Part shown: positions 1-7,459 of the stretch, piece by piece | Numbering within the stretch: the first letter of the stretch is position 1 | Layout of the letters: every line of letters starts with the position of its first letter | Assembly (NCBI GenBank): GCA_039208375.1 | Contig: JBCCRC010000008.1 | Span: forward strand, 1 to 64,000 | Length of the DNA stretch: 64,000 nucleotides | DNA from: JANQPC01 sp039208375 | Lineage (GTDB): Bacteria; Pseudomonadota; Alphaproteobacteria; Rhodobacterales; Rhodobacteraceae | Direction: 5' to 3' | Notes under the pieces: model-generated | The model's input: the letters and a program-made list of their open reading frames with translations, nothing else | What the model was told of the DNA's origin: nothing | Databases searched by the model: none | Translations under genes and position numbers: made by a program

Positions 1-105
1 GTCGAACCCATAAGGCATGGATCACTAAACCCGACGGCTCACCAATTAGACGCGTTTGACGGCCCGGCCTTTGGTTTTTGAGTGCACCGATGCATACGCG
101 CCGCC

Positions 106-900
106 CTACGCAGCCCTCAGTCGCCAGCCAAGCCCGCTGAGAACCGCGAACATGATGGCCGCGACGCATACGATCGAGGGGCCAGCGGGCGTGTCAAGGA
201 GGTAGGCCGCGCGGAGCCCCGCAAAGGCGGAAATGCTACCGATGAGGGCCGCTATCAAGGCCATTGCTTCCGGGGTTCTGGACAAACTACGCGCAGCGGC
301 GGCGGGGATGATTAACAACGCCGCAATAAGCAAAACGCCCACGACCTTAATCGCAACCGCGACAGTAATCGCGAGCGACACCGTTAGGATCAGCTGTTCG
401 CGCTTTGGGTCAAGCCCGTCCGCGAAGGCCAGTTCCTCGTTCAGGGTTGCTGTTAACAATGCCGCCCAGCGCCATGCAATCAGGGCCACCACAAGAGCCG
501 CGCCCCCCCAAATCACCAACAGATCCGTTCGCGACACGGCGAGAATATCGCCAAAGAGATACGCCATCAGGTCAATACGAATGCCCGACAGGAATGACAC
601 CGCGACAAGACCGAACGCGAGCGCGGAATGGGCCAACACGCCCAATAGCGTATCCATAGCATAGCCACGCCCTGCCAGTTTTGTGACGGCAAGCGCCATC
701 GCCAGGGCAATGGCGACGGTGCCGGCGAAGATAGAGATTTCCATCGCCAGTGAAAGCGCGACGCCAAGCATTGCGGCGTGGGCAGTCGCATCCCCGAAAT
801 ACGCCATACGGCGCCAAACCACGAAACATCCGAGGGGGGCCGCTGCAACAGCCACACCAACGCCCGCTAGCGTGGCACGAACCATGAAATCATCCAGCAC
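106..900 (-). CDS. znuB: Zinc ABC transporter permease ZnuB
   Basis: Inner-membrane permease of the high-affinity Zn(II) importer ZnuABC. The 264-residue protein is almost entirely hydrophobic, with about seven to eight predicted membrane segments, and matches the ABC-3 metal permease family in length and character. The GTG start shares one base with the znuC stop (TAGTG), so the two are translationally coupled; an in-frame ATG five codons later (885) is an alternative. It is the last gene of zur-znuC-znuB, all read leftwards. The 105 bases beyond its stop hold no gene that I can support. Assignment to zinc rather than manganese rests on the adjacent Zur-type regulator and the histidine-rich binding protein. 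Confidence 0.95.
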   Translation of the reverse strand: MLDDFMVRATLAGVGVAVAAAPLGCFVVWRRMAYFGDATAHAAMLGVALSLAMEISIFAGTVAIALAMALAVTKLAGRGYAMDTLLGVLAHSALAFGLVAVSFLSGIRIDLMAYLFGDILAVSRTDLLVIWGGAALVVALIAWRWAALLTATLNEELAFADGLDPKREQLILTVSLAITVAVAIKVVGVLLIAALLIIPAAAARSLSRTPEAMALIAALIGSISAFAGLRAAYLLDTPAGPSIVCVAAIMFAVLSGLGWRLRAA

Positions 901-1637
901 TACTCCGCCGCCTCCTTAGGTTCGGGGTGGTGGTGATCGTGGTCATGGTCGTGCCGATAAAGCGCCAGTGCGCCGCCCGTTCCCGTTCCGAAGAGTGCTC
1001 GGTATTCTGGGGCGGATGCGACGACGGCGGGCGAGCCTTCACAACAGATATGGCCGTTTAGGCAGATCACCCGGTCGGACGCGCTCATCACTACATGCAA
1101 CTCGTGACTGATCATGAGGATCGCACAACCCGTATCGCGCCGTACGGTTTCGATCTGACGATAGAATGCAGCGGATCCTGGTTGATCTAGCCCCTGCGTT
1201 GCTTCGTCCAAGAGCAGTAGCTGAGGCGTGTTAATGATCGCGCGCGCCAGGAGCACCCGCTGGAATTGCCCGCCGGAGAGTTGAGACAGCTGCTTTTCGG
1301 CAAGCCCGGGCACGCCGGCCATGTCCAACGCCGTCAGACAGTCCTGCCGTTTGACACGGGTCCTCAGTCGCATGAAGCGCTCTACAGTGATTGGCAGCGT
1401 TGGCTCTATGTGAAGACGCTGAGGAACATAGCCTATATCGATGCCTTCTTTCCGCGAGATACCCCCAGAGGATGGTTGCACCGCACCCACAATCGCTTTG
1501 AAGAGGCTCGTCTTGCCCGATCCGTTAGGACCCACAATCGTAACGATCTCGCCCGGCTCCACCGCAAGACTAACGCCGCGCAAGACAACATGCGCATTGT
1601 AGCTGACGCTAAGGTCTTCGATGGCGAGAAGGCTCAT
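900..1637 (-). CDS. znuC: Zinc ABC transporter ATPase ZnuC
   Basis: ATP-hydrolysing subunit of the ZnuABC zinc importer, on the cytoplasmic face of the membrane. With the start at 1637 the protein has 245 residues: Walker A GPNGSGKT at 36-43, ABC signature LSGGQ at 120-124, Walker B ending LLLLDEAT at 140-147 and the switch histidine at 178. The start is chosen because its ATG overlaps the zur stop (ATGA, 1637-1634); an upstream in-frame ATG at 1667 lies inside zur. The C-terminus carries a histidine/aspartate run (HDHDHDHHHPEP), typical of zinc-handling ABC ATPases and possibly a cytosolic zinc sensor, which is inference. Confidence 0.95.
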   Translation of the reverse strand: MSLLAIEDLSVSYNAHVVLRGVSLAVEPGEIVTIVGPNGSGKTSLFKAIVGAVQPSSGGISRKEGIDIGYVPQRLHIEPTLPITVERFMRLRTRVKRQDCLTALDMAGVPGLAEKQLSQLSGGQFQRVLLARAIINTPQLLLLDEATQGLDQPGSAAFYRQIETVRRDTGCAILMISHELHVVMSASDRVICLNGHICCEGSPAVVASAPEYRALFGTGTGGALALYRHDHDHDHHHPEPKEAAE

Positions 1638-2164
1638 GCTTCGGGAGCCTCGGCGCATGCAGGGCATATGCCTTCTGCTTCAAGAACCGTGCGCTCAATC
1701 TGAAACCCGACAGCTTGTGCGGCGACGCCAAGCACCTGTTTGGCCGGCGGCGCCGGCGCCTCGGCAACCGCTTCGCAAAGCCGGCAAATCATGAAGGCAG
1801 GCGCATGGGTTTCACCGGGATGGGTGCAGGCCACGAAAGCATTAAGCCGTTCGATCTTGTGTACAAACCCGTGAGACACGAGAAAATCAAGCGCGCGATA
1901 GGCAACAGGCGGCTGTGATCCAAAGCCAGCCACGCGAAGTTCATCCAAAATGGCATAGGCGCCCATTGCCCGGTGCTCCTTCAGCAGGAGCTCCAGCACT
2001 TTCCGGCGCACTGGCGTAAAGCGCAGCCCGTCTTTGGCGCAGCGCACCTCAGCCGCCGCAATCGCTTCTTCAACGCAAACCTTGTGGTCGTGTTTCTCGA
2101 AGCAGGCGTATGTGTTTGGCCCCAGGGAATGTGACCGCGCGTCGCTTGTCATGGTGATCCGCAT
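1634..2164 (-). CDS. zur: Fur-family zinc uptake regulator Zur
   Basis: Zinc-responsive repressor of the Fur family, 176 residues. An N-terminal winged-helix region (about 35-110) includes the RFTPVRRKVLELL recognition segment. It is followed by a dimerisation/metal domain with CxxC pairs at 127/130 (CRLC) and 167/170 (CPAC), the usual structural zinc site, and histidines at 115 and 120. Family knowledge says Zur bound to Zn(II) represses zinc uptake. It is transcribed with znuC and znuB, divergently from znuA, across a 50-base gap containing a palindromic Zur-like box, so it probably autoregulates. ATG at 2164 is used; ATG at 2152 is an alternative with GGA at ribosome-binding distance. Confidence 0.93.
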   Translation of the reverse strand: MRITMTSDARSHSLGPNTYACFEKHDHKVCVEEAIAAAEVRCAKDGLRFTPVRRKVLELLLKEHRAMGAYAILDELRVAGFGSQPPVAYRALDFLVSHGFVHKIERLNAFVACTHPGETHAPAFMICRLCEAVAEAPAPPAKQVLGVAAQAVGFQIERTVLEAEGICPACAEAPEA

Positions 2165-2181
2165 CAGCTAGGTCCGATGAA

Positions 2182-2198
2182 ATGTTATATGATCACAT
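2182..2198. promoter_or_regulatory. Probable Zur operator (zur/znuA divergent promoter)
   Basis: The 17-base imperfect palindrome ATGTTATATGATCACAT lies in the zur-znuA gap, 16 bases before the znuA start and 17 bases upstream of the zur start. It resembles the alphaproteobacterial Zur box (AT-rich ATGTTAT...ACAT half-sites). It matches 14 of 17 positions of a second copy at 3468-3484, upstream of the COG0523 operon. Binding is inferred from position and the repeat, not shown. Confidence 0.8.
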
Positions 2199-2214
2199 GG
2201 GGGGTCCCTTGTCC

Positions 2215-3336
2215 ATGAAACTCATCTCTATTTCGGTGTCGGCGACGCTGCTTGCCAGCACGGCCCTTGCTGACGCTCCGAACGTTGCTGTTGACATCGC
2301 GCCGGTTCATTCGCTCGTCGCGCGGGTGATGGATGGCGTCGGCGTGCCGAGCCTGATTGTTCAGCCCGGTGCGTCGCCCCACGGATACAGCCTGAGCCCC
2401 TCTGAAGCGCAGGCCCTTCAGGATGCCGATCTTGTCTTCTGGATCGGTGAAGACCTGACACCTTGGATGGAAGGCGCCGTAGAGACGCTTGCGGAAGGCG
2501 CGATGGTGACGACGCTTCTCGAGGCCGAGGGCACCAAGCTTTTGGAATTCCGCGAAGGCGCACTCTTCGAAGCTCATGATCATGGCGACCACGCGGGCCA
2601 TGATCATCATGGCCATGAAGATCATGCGGCGGAAGGCCACGACCATGATCACGATCATGATCATGACCACGCCAAGGTGGAAGGGGCCGCCGATGACGAC
2701 CATGACCACGACCACGGAGAGGAACAGGCTGAGGCGCACGACGCCGGGCATCACGATCATGACCACGGCGAAGACCACGCCCATGACGATCATGCGGGCC
2801 ATGACCATGCCGGTCATGACCACGGCGAGCACGACCCCCATGCCTGGCTTTCGCCGGAGAATGCCAGCACTTGGCTAAATCTGATCGCGGCACAGCTCTC
2901 TTCGGCCGATCCCGATAATGCAGGAGCTTACTTCGCCAATGCCGCCGCGGCGCGGGATGAGATGACGGCGCTGGCGGCCGAAATTAGCACCGCCCTGGAG
3001 CCGGTACGCGGAGGAAACTTCATCGTATTTCACGATGCCTACCAATACTTCGAAACCGATTTTAATTTCCCCGCCGCTGGGGCCATCACCCTCGGTGATG
3101 CGACAGACCCGAGCCCGGCGCGGATTTCTGAAATCCAGGGTAGAATACAGGATGAAGGCATCGATTGCGTGCTTTCGGAGCCGCAGTTCAACCCAGGGCT
3201 CGTAGCAACTGTGCTTGACGGCGTGGAAGCCAGCACCGGTGTGATCGATCCTCTCGGATCGGCGCTTGAGCCAGGCCCGGCACTTTACCCGCAACTTCTG
3301 CGGGATATGGCGGCGACTTTGGCGGAGTGTCTTTGA
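2215..3336 (+). CDS. znuA: Zinc-binding periplasmic protein ZnuA, extended His loop
   Basis: Periplasmic Zn(II)-binding component of ZnuABC, cluster A-I substrate-binding protein. From the ATG at 2215 the 373-residue protein opens with a classic signal peptide (MKLISISVSATLLASTALADA). The earlier in-frame ATG at 2182 lies inside the Zur box and is rejected. Metal-site candidates include the histidine in VDIAPVHSLVARV, the histidine in ASPHGYSL and the one in HDPHAWLSP. Residues of about 120-212 form a very long His/Asp/Glu-rich loop, mostly HD, HDH and GHDH units, far longer than the short loop of most ZnuA proteins. The loop probably captures or buffers zinc (inference). It diverges from zur. 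Confidence 0.95.
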   Translation: MKLISISVSATLLASTALADAPNVAVDIAPVHSLVARVMDGVGVPSLIVQPGASPHGYSLSPSEAQALQDADLVFWIGEDLTPWMEGAVETLAEGAMVTTLLEAEGTKLLEFREGALFEAHDHGDHAGHDHHGHEDHAAEGHDHDHDHDHDHAKVEGAADDDHDHDHGEEQAEAHDAGHHDHDHGEDHAHDDHAGHDHAGHDHGEHDPHAWLSPENASTWLNLIAAQLSSADPDNAGAYFANAAAARDEMTALAAEISTALEPVRGGNFIVFHDAYQYFETDFNFPAAGAITLGDATDPSPARISEIQGRIQDEGIDCVLSEPQFNPGLVATVLDGVEASTGVIDPLGSALEPGPALYPQLLRDMAATLAECL

Positions 3337-3467
3337 CTTTCGGACTGCCTGCGAGCCGCGCGATAGGTGGCGGCCCGCAGGCGCCTCTAATCTGCACCAA
3401 GCGTTCACCCGCATTGGGAAGCGACGAAATCGTCACATGCGGAGCACAGTTGTACGTCAGGACCAAA

Positions 3468-3484
3468 ATGTTATGTTATTACAT
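3468..3484. promoter_or_regulatory. Probable Zur operator of the COG0523 operon
   Basis: The palindrome ATGTTATGTTATTACAT ends 17 bases before the start of the first COG0523 GTPase. It differs from the zur-znuA box at only three positions (8, 10 and 13). This predicts that the GTPase/DUF1826 genes are derepressed during zinc starvation together with znuABC. Evidence is sequence similarity and position only. Confidence 0.78.
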
Positions 3485-3501
3485 TAAGCGATGAGTTGTG
3501 C

Positions 3502-4617
3502 ATGTCGACCGTAGCTCCAACACCGCAACGCCTGTCGGACCCTCGCATCCCGGTGACGCTCCTCACCGGTTTCCTAGGTGCCGGCAAAACGACATTGCTG
3601 AATGAAATCCTTGAGGACGCCACATCCGGGCGGATCGCCGTGCTCGTAAACGAGTTTGGCGAAGCAGGGTTGGACCATGATCTGATCGAAACGATTGATG
3701 GCGATGTCACGCTGATGCAATCGGGGTGTCTGTGCTGTTCGATCCGTGGGGATCTGTCAGAAACGATCGGTGGCTTGCTCGCCCGCCGCCATAGCGGCGA
3801 TCTGAGCTTCGATCGGATTGTGATTGAAACAACGGGCCTCGCCGACCCTGGCCCCATCGTGCAAACGCTGCTTGTTGATCGCATGCTGGCGCGAAATGTG
3901 CGCCTTGACGGGGTTGTCACGCTTGCGGATGCCGCGAACGGCCCAGGCACACTTGATGCGCAGTTTGAAGCGGTCGCACAAGTGGCATTGGCCGATCTCA
4001 TCGTGCTAACCAAGACCGATCTCGTAACGCCCGATGCGGCATCGGCCATCGATGCGCGGCTCAAAGGGTTAAATGCCACCGCACAGATCCTTCACAAAGG
4101 TGCCGACGACATAAAGCCAGGCACGCTATGGGGCCTGAACAGTATCCGGGCAGACGCGCCGCAAGATGTTGCAGTGGCTTGGACTTCGCCCCGAGATACC
4201 AGTCGGGATCCGCTCGCGAACCTCTCGGGCCTCGCCCCGGCGAAAACGGCCCCTCTCGCCCAAACCCCGCATGATGCTCGAATAGCATCTGTGTCGCTGA
4301 TCCTGGATGAACCGCTTGAAGACGCGGTGTTCGACCGCTGGCTGAATACACTTATCGGGCTCAGAGGGCCCGACATCCTGCGGGTGAAAGGGATTGTCTT
4401 TCTAAAGGGGATAGAGGCGCCCTTCGTATTTCACGGCGTACAGCACATCTTCGATGCGCCCATTGCACTGCCGAATTGGTCGGGCGACGACCGGCGCACG
4501 CGCATCGTGGTCATCGCCCGCGACCTAAGCAAACCCGAATTGCAACGCAGCTTTGACATGCTACGCGCCGGACAATCCAAGGCGCCGGATGGGGCGATTG
4601 CGGGCGGATACCTATGA
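3502..4617 (+). CDS. COG0523/CobW-family GTPase, putative zinc metallochaperone (paralog 1)
   Basis: G3E P-loop GTPase of the CobW/COG0523 family, 371 residues from the ATG at 3502 (an in-frame TTG lies two codons earlier). Walker A GFLGAGKTT is at 23-31, NEFGE at 50-54, the family metal-binding CxCC as CLCC at 76-79, followed by ETTGLADP and the TKTD guanine-recognition motif. A CobW C-terminal domain occupies roughly 255-360. Zur-regulated members of this family deliver metal to client proteins under zinc limitation. The Zur-like box just upstream and the second paralog downstream support that role over cobalamin synthesis. There is no histidine-rich linker, unlike many relatives. The client is unknown. 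Confidence 0.88.
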   Translation: MSTVAPTPQRLSDPRIPVTLLTGFLGAGKTTLLNEILEDATSGRIAVLVNEFGEAGLDHDLIETIDGDVTLMQSGCLCCSIRGDLSETIGGLLARRHSGDLSFDRIVIETTGLADPGPIVQTLLVDRMLARNVRLDGVVTLADAANGPGTLDAQFEAVAQVALADLIVLTKTDLVTPDAASAIDARLKGLNATAQILHKGADDIKPGTLWGLNSIRADAPQDVAVAWTSPRDTSRDPLANLSGLAPAKTAPLAQTPHDARIASVSLILDEPLEDAVFDRWLNTLIGLRGPDILRVKGIVFLKGIEAPFVFHGVQHIFDAPIALPNWSGDDRRTRIVVIARDLSKPELQRSFDMLRAGQSKAPDGAIAGGYL

Positions 4618-4721
4618 GTAGTGACACAAGCGCCCTGCGCGGCCGCGCCAGTTTGCGTAGGCGAGACACATTCTACACCGCGGGCACCTACCCCTCTCAA
4701 CTTGGAAATGATCACAGCTAG
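4614..4721 (+). CDS. Candidate 35-residue protein between two COG0523 GTPases
   Basis: A 36-codon reading frame starts with an ATG overlapping the stop of the upstream GTPase (ATGA, 4614-4617). It ends in TAG 12 bases before the next GTPase, filling the gap almost exactly. The product is basic in its first half (LRGRASLRRRD), then has FYTAGTYPSQLG and ends NDHS. No membrane segment or cysteine is present. I do not recognise the family. The coupled start and exact fit favour a real gene, but such a short frame could also arise by chance. If real, it would be part of the zinc-starvation operon. Confidence 0.45.
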   Translation: MSSDTSALRGRASLRRRDTFYTAGTYPSQLGNDHS

Positions 4722-4733
4722 AGGTTTCAAGCT

Positions 4734-5948
4734 ATGAACGACACCCGCCTTCCCGTTACCGTGCTTTCCGGCTTTCTCGGCGCCGGCAAGACGACACTTT
4801 TGAACCGTGTGTTGAACAATCGCGAAGGCCGCCGCGTGGCCGTAATCGTGAATGATATGTCAGAGGTGAATATCGACGCCGATCTCGTGCGCGCCGATAC
4901 CGAACTCAGCCGCACCGACGAAACACTTGTGGAAATGTCGAACGGATGCATCTGCTGCACGCTGCGGGACGATCTTCTGGCTGAGGTTCGTCGCCTCGCC
5001 GCCGAGGGGCGCTTCGATTATTTGCTGATCGAATCCACTGGCATCTCGGAACCCATGCCCGTGGCAACAACGTTCGACTTTCGGGATGAGGAAGGCGAAA
5101 GCCTGTCGGACGTAGCCCGTCTTGACACAATGGTGACAGTGGTCGACGCGGTGAACCTGCTTAACGACTACACAAGCCAGGATTTTCTAAGCGACCGTGG
5201 GGAAACACTGGGCGAAGAAGATGAGCGCACGTTGGTTCACCTTCTCACGGATCAAATGGAATTTGCGGACGTCATAATCCTTAATAAAACAGCCGATGCC
5301 GGGCCGGAACGCACCGACGCCGCCCGAAAGATCATTCGCAGCCTAAATGCCGATGCAAAAATCATTGAAACCAACCACTCGAATGTAGACGCAGATGCGA
5401 TCCTTGATACTGGGCTCTTCGATTTCGAGAGGGCACACGAACACCCGATGTGGGCCAAGGAACTCTACGGATTTGCCGATCATGTGCCGGAGACAGAGGA
5501 GTACGGTATTACATCGCACGTCTATCGCGCACGCCGCCCGTTCATTCCGGAGGGAATTCATGCCGTTTTGACGGGTGATCTTCCCGGCGTCATCCGCGCC
5601 AAGGGCCACTTCTGGTTGGCCACACGGCCCGAGTGGGTGGCAGAGTTTTCGTTGGCTGGAACGCTTTCAAGCGTCAAGCCGCTTGGCACTTGGTGGGCTG
5701 CCGTGCCACAAGAACGCTGGCCCGATCATCAAAGCGCGCGAGACTATATCGCGGAGCACTGGGCAGAGCCTTGGGGCGATCGTCGACAAGAGATTGTGTT
5801 CATCGGCGCCGGCATAGATTGGCCGTTACTAAAAGAAAAGCTGGATGCCTGCCTACTCCCGGCAACAGCAGCAGCCGATCCCCATTCGCTTCCGAACGAC
5901 ATGGCAGACCCATTTCCGGGCTGGCGCCGAATGGAGAACGCCGCGTGA
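4734..5948 (+). CDS. COG0523/CobW-family GTPase, putative zinc metallochaperone (paralog 2)
   Basis: Second COG0523 GTPase, 404 residues, the longer YciC/ZigA-like type. Walker A GFLGAGKTT is at 13-21, NDMSEVNID at 40-48, CxCC as CICC at 72-75, then ESTGISEP and a guanine-specificity NKT motif. The C-terminal CobW_C domain (about 265-375) includes a tryptophan-rich FWLATRPEWVAEFS segment. The family binds zinc and is thought to metallate enzymes when zinc is scarce. It lies in the same Zur-controlled operon as paralog 1; its stop overlaps the next gene (GTGA). Two divergent COG0523 proteins side by side suggest different clients or hetero-partners (inference). Confidence 0.9.
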   Translation: MNDTRLPVTVLSGFLGAGKTTLLNRVLNNREGRRVAVIVNDMSEVNIDADLVRADTELSRTDETLVEMSNGCICCTLRDDLLAEVRRLAAEGRFDYLLIESTGISEPMPVATTFDFRDEEGESLSDVARLDTMVTVVDAVNLLNDYTSQDFLSDRGETLGEEDERTLVHLLTDQMEFADVIILNKTADAGPERTDAARKIIRSLNADAKIIETNHSNVDADAILDTGLFDFERAHEHPMWAKELYGFADHVPETEEYGITSHVYRARRPFIPEGIHAVLTGDLPGVIRAKGHFWLATRPEWVAEFSLAGTLSSVKPLGTWWAAVPQERWPDHQSARDYIAEHWAEPWGDRRQEIVFIGAGIDWPLLKEKLDACLLPATAAADPHSLPNDMADPFPGWRRMENAA

Positions 5949-6580
5949 GCCTCGCTGAAGCGGAGATTGGGCAAGCCCAAGAGATGCTTCGCATAGTGGG
6001 TGAACCGGACAGGCTTGCCGCAATCACAGAAATAGACTGCGCCGCCGTAGTCTGGCGGCGTGACGTACCGGGGGATTTCCAGTCGTGGATCAATGGCCTC
6101 GGCGCAGAGCGCCTGCCGTCAGCGCGGCTTGCCTTGCGGCCCGAAGCTGTAGAAGACGCGGTCGACCAAGTGTTTTCCGCGGCGGACCTGGACGATTGCG
6201 CAGAACGCGCGTGGCTGCGAACCGACATCGCGTATCTCGCATCGCGGTTTGCAGCGGTGATGTCTATGCCTTACCTACGCGTTCGGTTCAGCGCAGTGAC
6301 CACCAACTCATGCCGGAAATTCCATGTGGATGCCATGAAGGCTCGCCTGATCTGCACTTACCGCGGCAGCGGCACGCAATTCGGCATCACCAACGGCAGC
6401 GACGCACCTGAACAGATCCGACAGGTTGAAACGGGCTCGCCAATCTTGTTGCGCGGCTCACTATGGCCTGAGCGCCCAAGATCGGGCCTCGTTCACCGGT
6501 CGCCCCCAATCGAGGGCACCGGGGAAACCCGCTTCTTGCTTGTGATCGATCCCGCCGAAACCATCGAAGGCGCTCTCTAG
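5945..6580 (+). CDS. DUF1826 domain protein of the zinc operon
   Basis: A 211-residue DUF1826 protein of unknown biochemical function. The GTG start (5945) overlaps the upstream GTPase stop (GTGA), so a longer upstream extension of the frame is rejected. The conserved core near residues 122-146 reads SCRKFHVDAMKARLICTY followed by GSGTQFG, giving an H127-x-D129 pair, R134 and a YRGSGT turn. The C-terminal part has HRSPP and FLLVIDP. HxD followed by distal basic residues is reminiscent of metal-dependent jelly-roll enzymes, but I would not assign an activity. DUF1826 is known to co-occur with COG0523 GTPases in Zur regulons, which agrees with this context. Confidence 0.85.
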   Translation: MSLAEAEIGQAQEMLRIVGEPDRLAAITEIDCAAVVWRRDVPGDFQSWINGLGAERLPSARLALRPEAVEDAVDQVFSAADLDDCAERAWLRTDIAYLASRFAAVMSMPYLRVRFSAVTTNSCRKFHVDAMKARLICTYRGSGTQFGITNGSDAPEQIRQVETGSPILLRGSLWPERPRSGLVHRSPPIEGTGETRFLLVIDPAETIEGAL

Positions 6581-6870
6581 TGCCAGGCAACCTTGGTCAT
6601 ACGAGCCTGAAGCGCCGCCGACGCAGCGGTGATCCGATGCACGACTTCGACCGTCTGCGCCCAGAATTGCGAGCGTGGCTCACGGAAGCCTCCCTGCCAT
6701 GGCGGCCGCAATCCGTGCGTCGCGCGTTCGACCGCGCGCTGGCGCGGACAAAAGAGCTTCGTCGCGCGTTGGAAGAGCTCGACCGGCTTGAGGCAAGGCA
6801 AATTGCAAAGGACGCCGGTAAAGTTTGGGGGCCTCACTACCCGCAAGCGCATGGACCATCTGATCGCTGA
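6580..6870 (+). CDS. DUF6525 family protein
   Basis: A small basic cytosolic protein of 96 residues that I recognise as DUF6525, a family common in Rhodobacterales. Characteristic segments are RRRRSGDPMHDFDRLRPELR, WLTEASLPWRPQS and a helical RALARTKELRRALEELDRLEA. The GTG start shares one base with the DUF1826 stop (TAGTG), which points to co-translation with the zinc operon. The C-terminal IAKDAGKVWGPHYPQ is typical of the family. Its function is unknown; the helical, Arg-rich make-up could suit a nucleic-acid or protein binder (inference). Confidence 0.8.
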   Translation: MPGNLGHTSLKRRRRSGDPMHDFDRLRPELRAWLTEASLPWRPQSVRRAFDRALARTKELRRALEELDRLEARQIAKDAGKVWGPHYPQAHGPSDR

Positions 6871-7019
6871 GCCGCGCCAGGCACGTTGCCTCAGTTTAGC
6901 AACACCGCCTCGGTGGCGGATATCGGTTTTGTCCAGTGCCTTGTGCCACCAATTTCTAAGGTGCAGTGTGGCCGCCTCTGGAGGCGAGCCCGCCAGAGCA
7001 TCTTTCGGAAGGTTCATTC

Positions 7020-7199
7020 TTGGGCGCCATCTCCCTGACACCCCCTATAGCAGTAACAATATTCGTGGCCGCGTGCCTGTCCGGGTATCAGTTCCGGCGT
7101 GTTTGGAAGGCTGAAGGGCCGAATTGGCAACTGTGGCTCTGGGGCCTCCTCGCCGCAGCTGGACTGCTTACGCTAGGCTTCGTGCCGCTCCGAGCTTAA
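7020..7199 (+). CDS. Small two-helix membrane protein
   Basis: A 59-residue protein with two hydrophobic segments (about 8-20 and 36-54) separated by a basic loop (GYQFRRVWKAEGPNW) and ending FVPLRA. TTG at 7020 is taken as the start because GGAAGG lies seven bases upstream; a GTG at 6966 would add a non-conserved-looking stretch. The pattern resembles small conserved alphaproteobacterial inner-membrane proteins of unknown function. Its stop overlaps the nqrM stop from the other strand. About 150 bases separate it from DUF6525, so operon membership is uncertain. Confidence 0.6.
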   Translation: MGAISLTPPIAVTIFVAACLSGYQFRRVWKAEGPNWQLWLWGLLAAAGLLTLGFVPLRA

Positions 7200-7447
7200 G
7201 GCCGGGCATCCTCGTAGTCGGCATTCGCACGAGCCAGCATTTGGCGTGCCCTCGGGCAATGCACCCGATCGCGCAGCGGGCTGTTAGGGTCTATGTCTTT
7301 CTTGCAGACCAAGCACTTATCAGCGCCTCCGATCGCGTTGAGGCCCCCGCAGCTTCCTTTGATCGTTCGGCCCATCAGCAACACGCCGATTGCCATGCCG
7401 AGCACCACGAGAAGAAATACGAAGAAGGCTGCCAAGAACGTGGTCAC
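7196..7447 (-). CDS. nqrM: Na+-NQR maturation factor NqrM
   Basis: An 83-residue membrane-anchored protein of the NqrM (DUF539) family, needed for assembly of Na+-translocating NADH:quinone reductase, probably by delivering iron for the metal site between NqrD and NqrE. One N-terminal membrane helix (about 3-25) is followed by the hallmark GSCGGLNAIG and then CLVCKK, giving the conserved cysteines at the family positions. It lies 12 bases after apbE in one operon, divergent from nqrABCDEF. That context fits its role exactly. Confidence 0.9.
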   Translation of the reverse strand: MTTFLAAFFVFLLVVLGMAIGVLLMGRTIKGSCGGLNAIGGADKCLVCKKDIDPNSPLRDRVHCPRARQMLARANADYEDARP

Positions 7448-7459
7448 ATCACAATCCCA

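Noticed and set aside
2572..2845. Repeats in znuA as a possible CRISPR or satellite
   Set aside because: Units are coding, very short and in frame with His/Asp codons, without spacers.
2185..2893. Long minus-strand frames opposite the znuA His loop
   Set aside because: Composition is a mirror of the His/Asp codons (Met/Val- or Arg/His-rich runs), and the plus strand has a clear ZnuA with signal peptide.
5633..5944. Upstream extension of the DUF1826 frame
   Set aside because: It lies entirely inside the COG0523 gene, and the GTGA overlap gives a normal family start at 5945.
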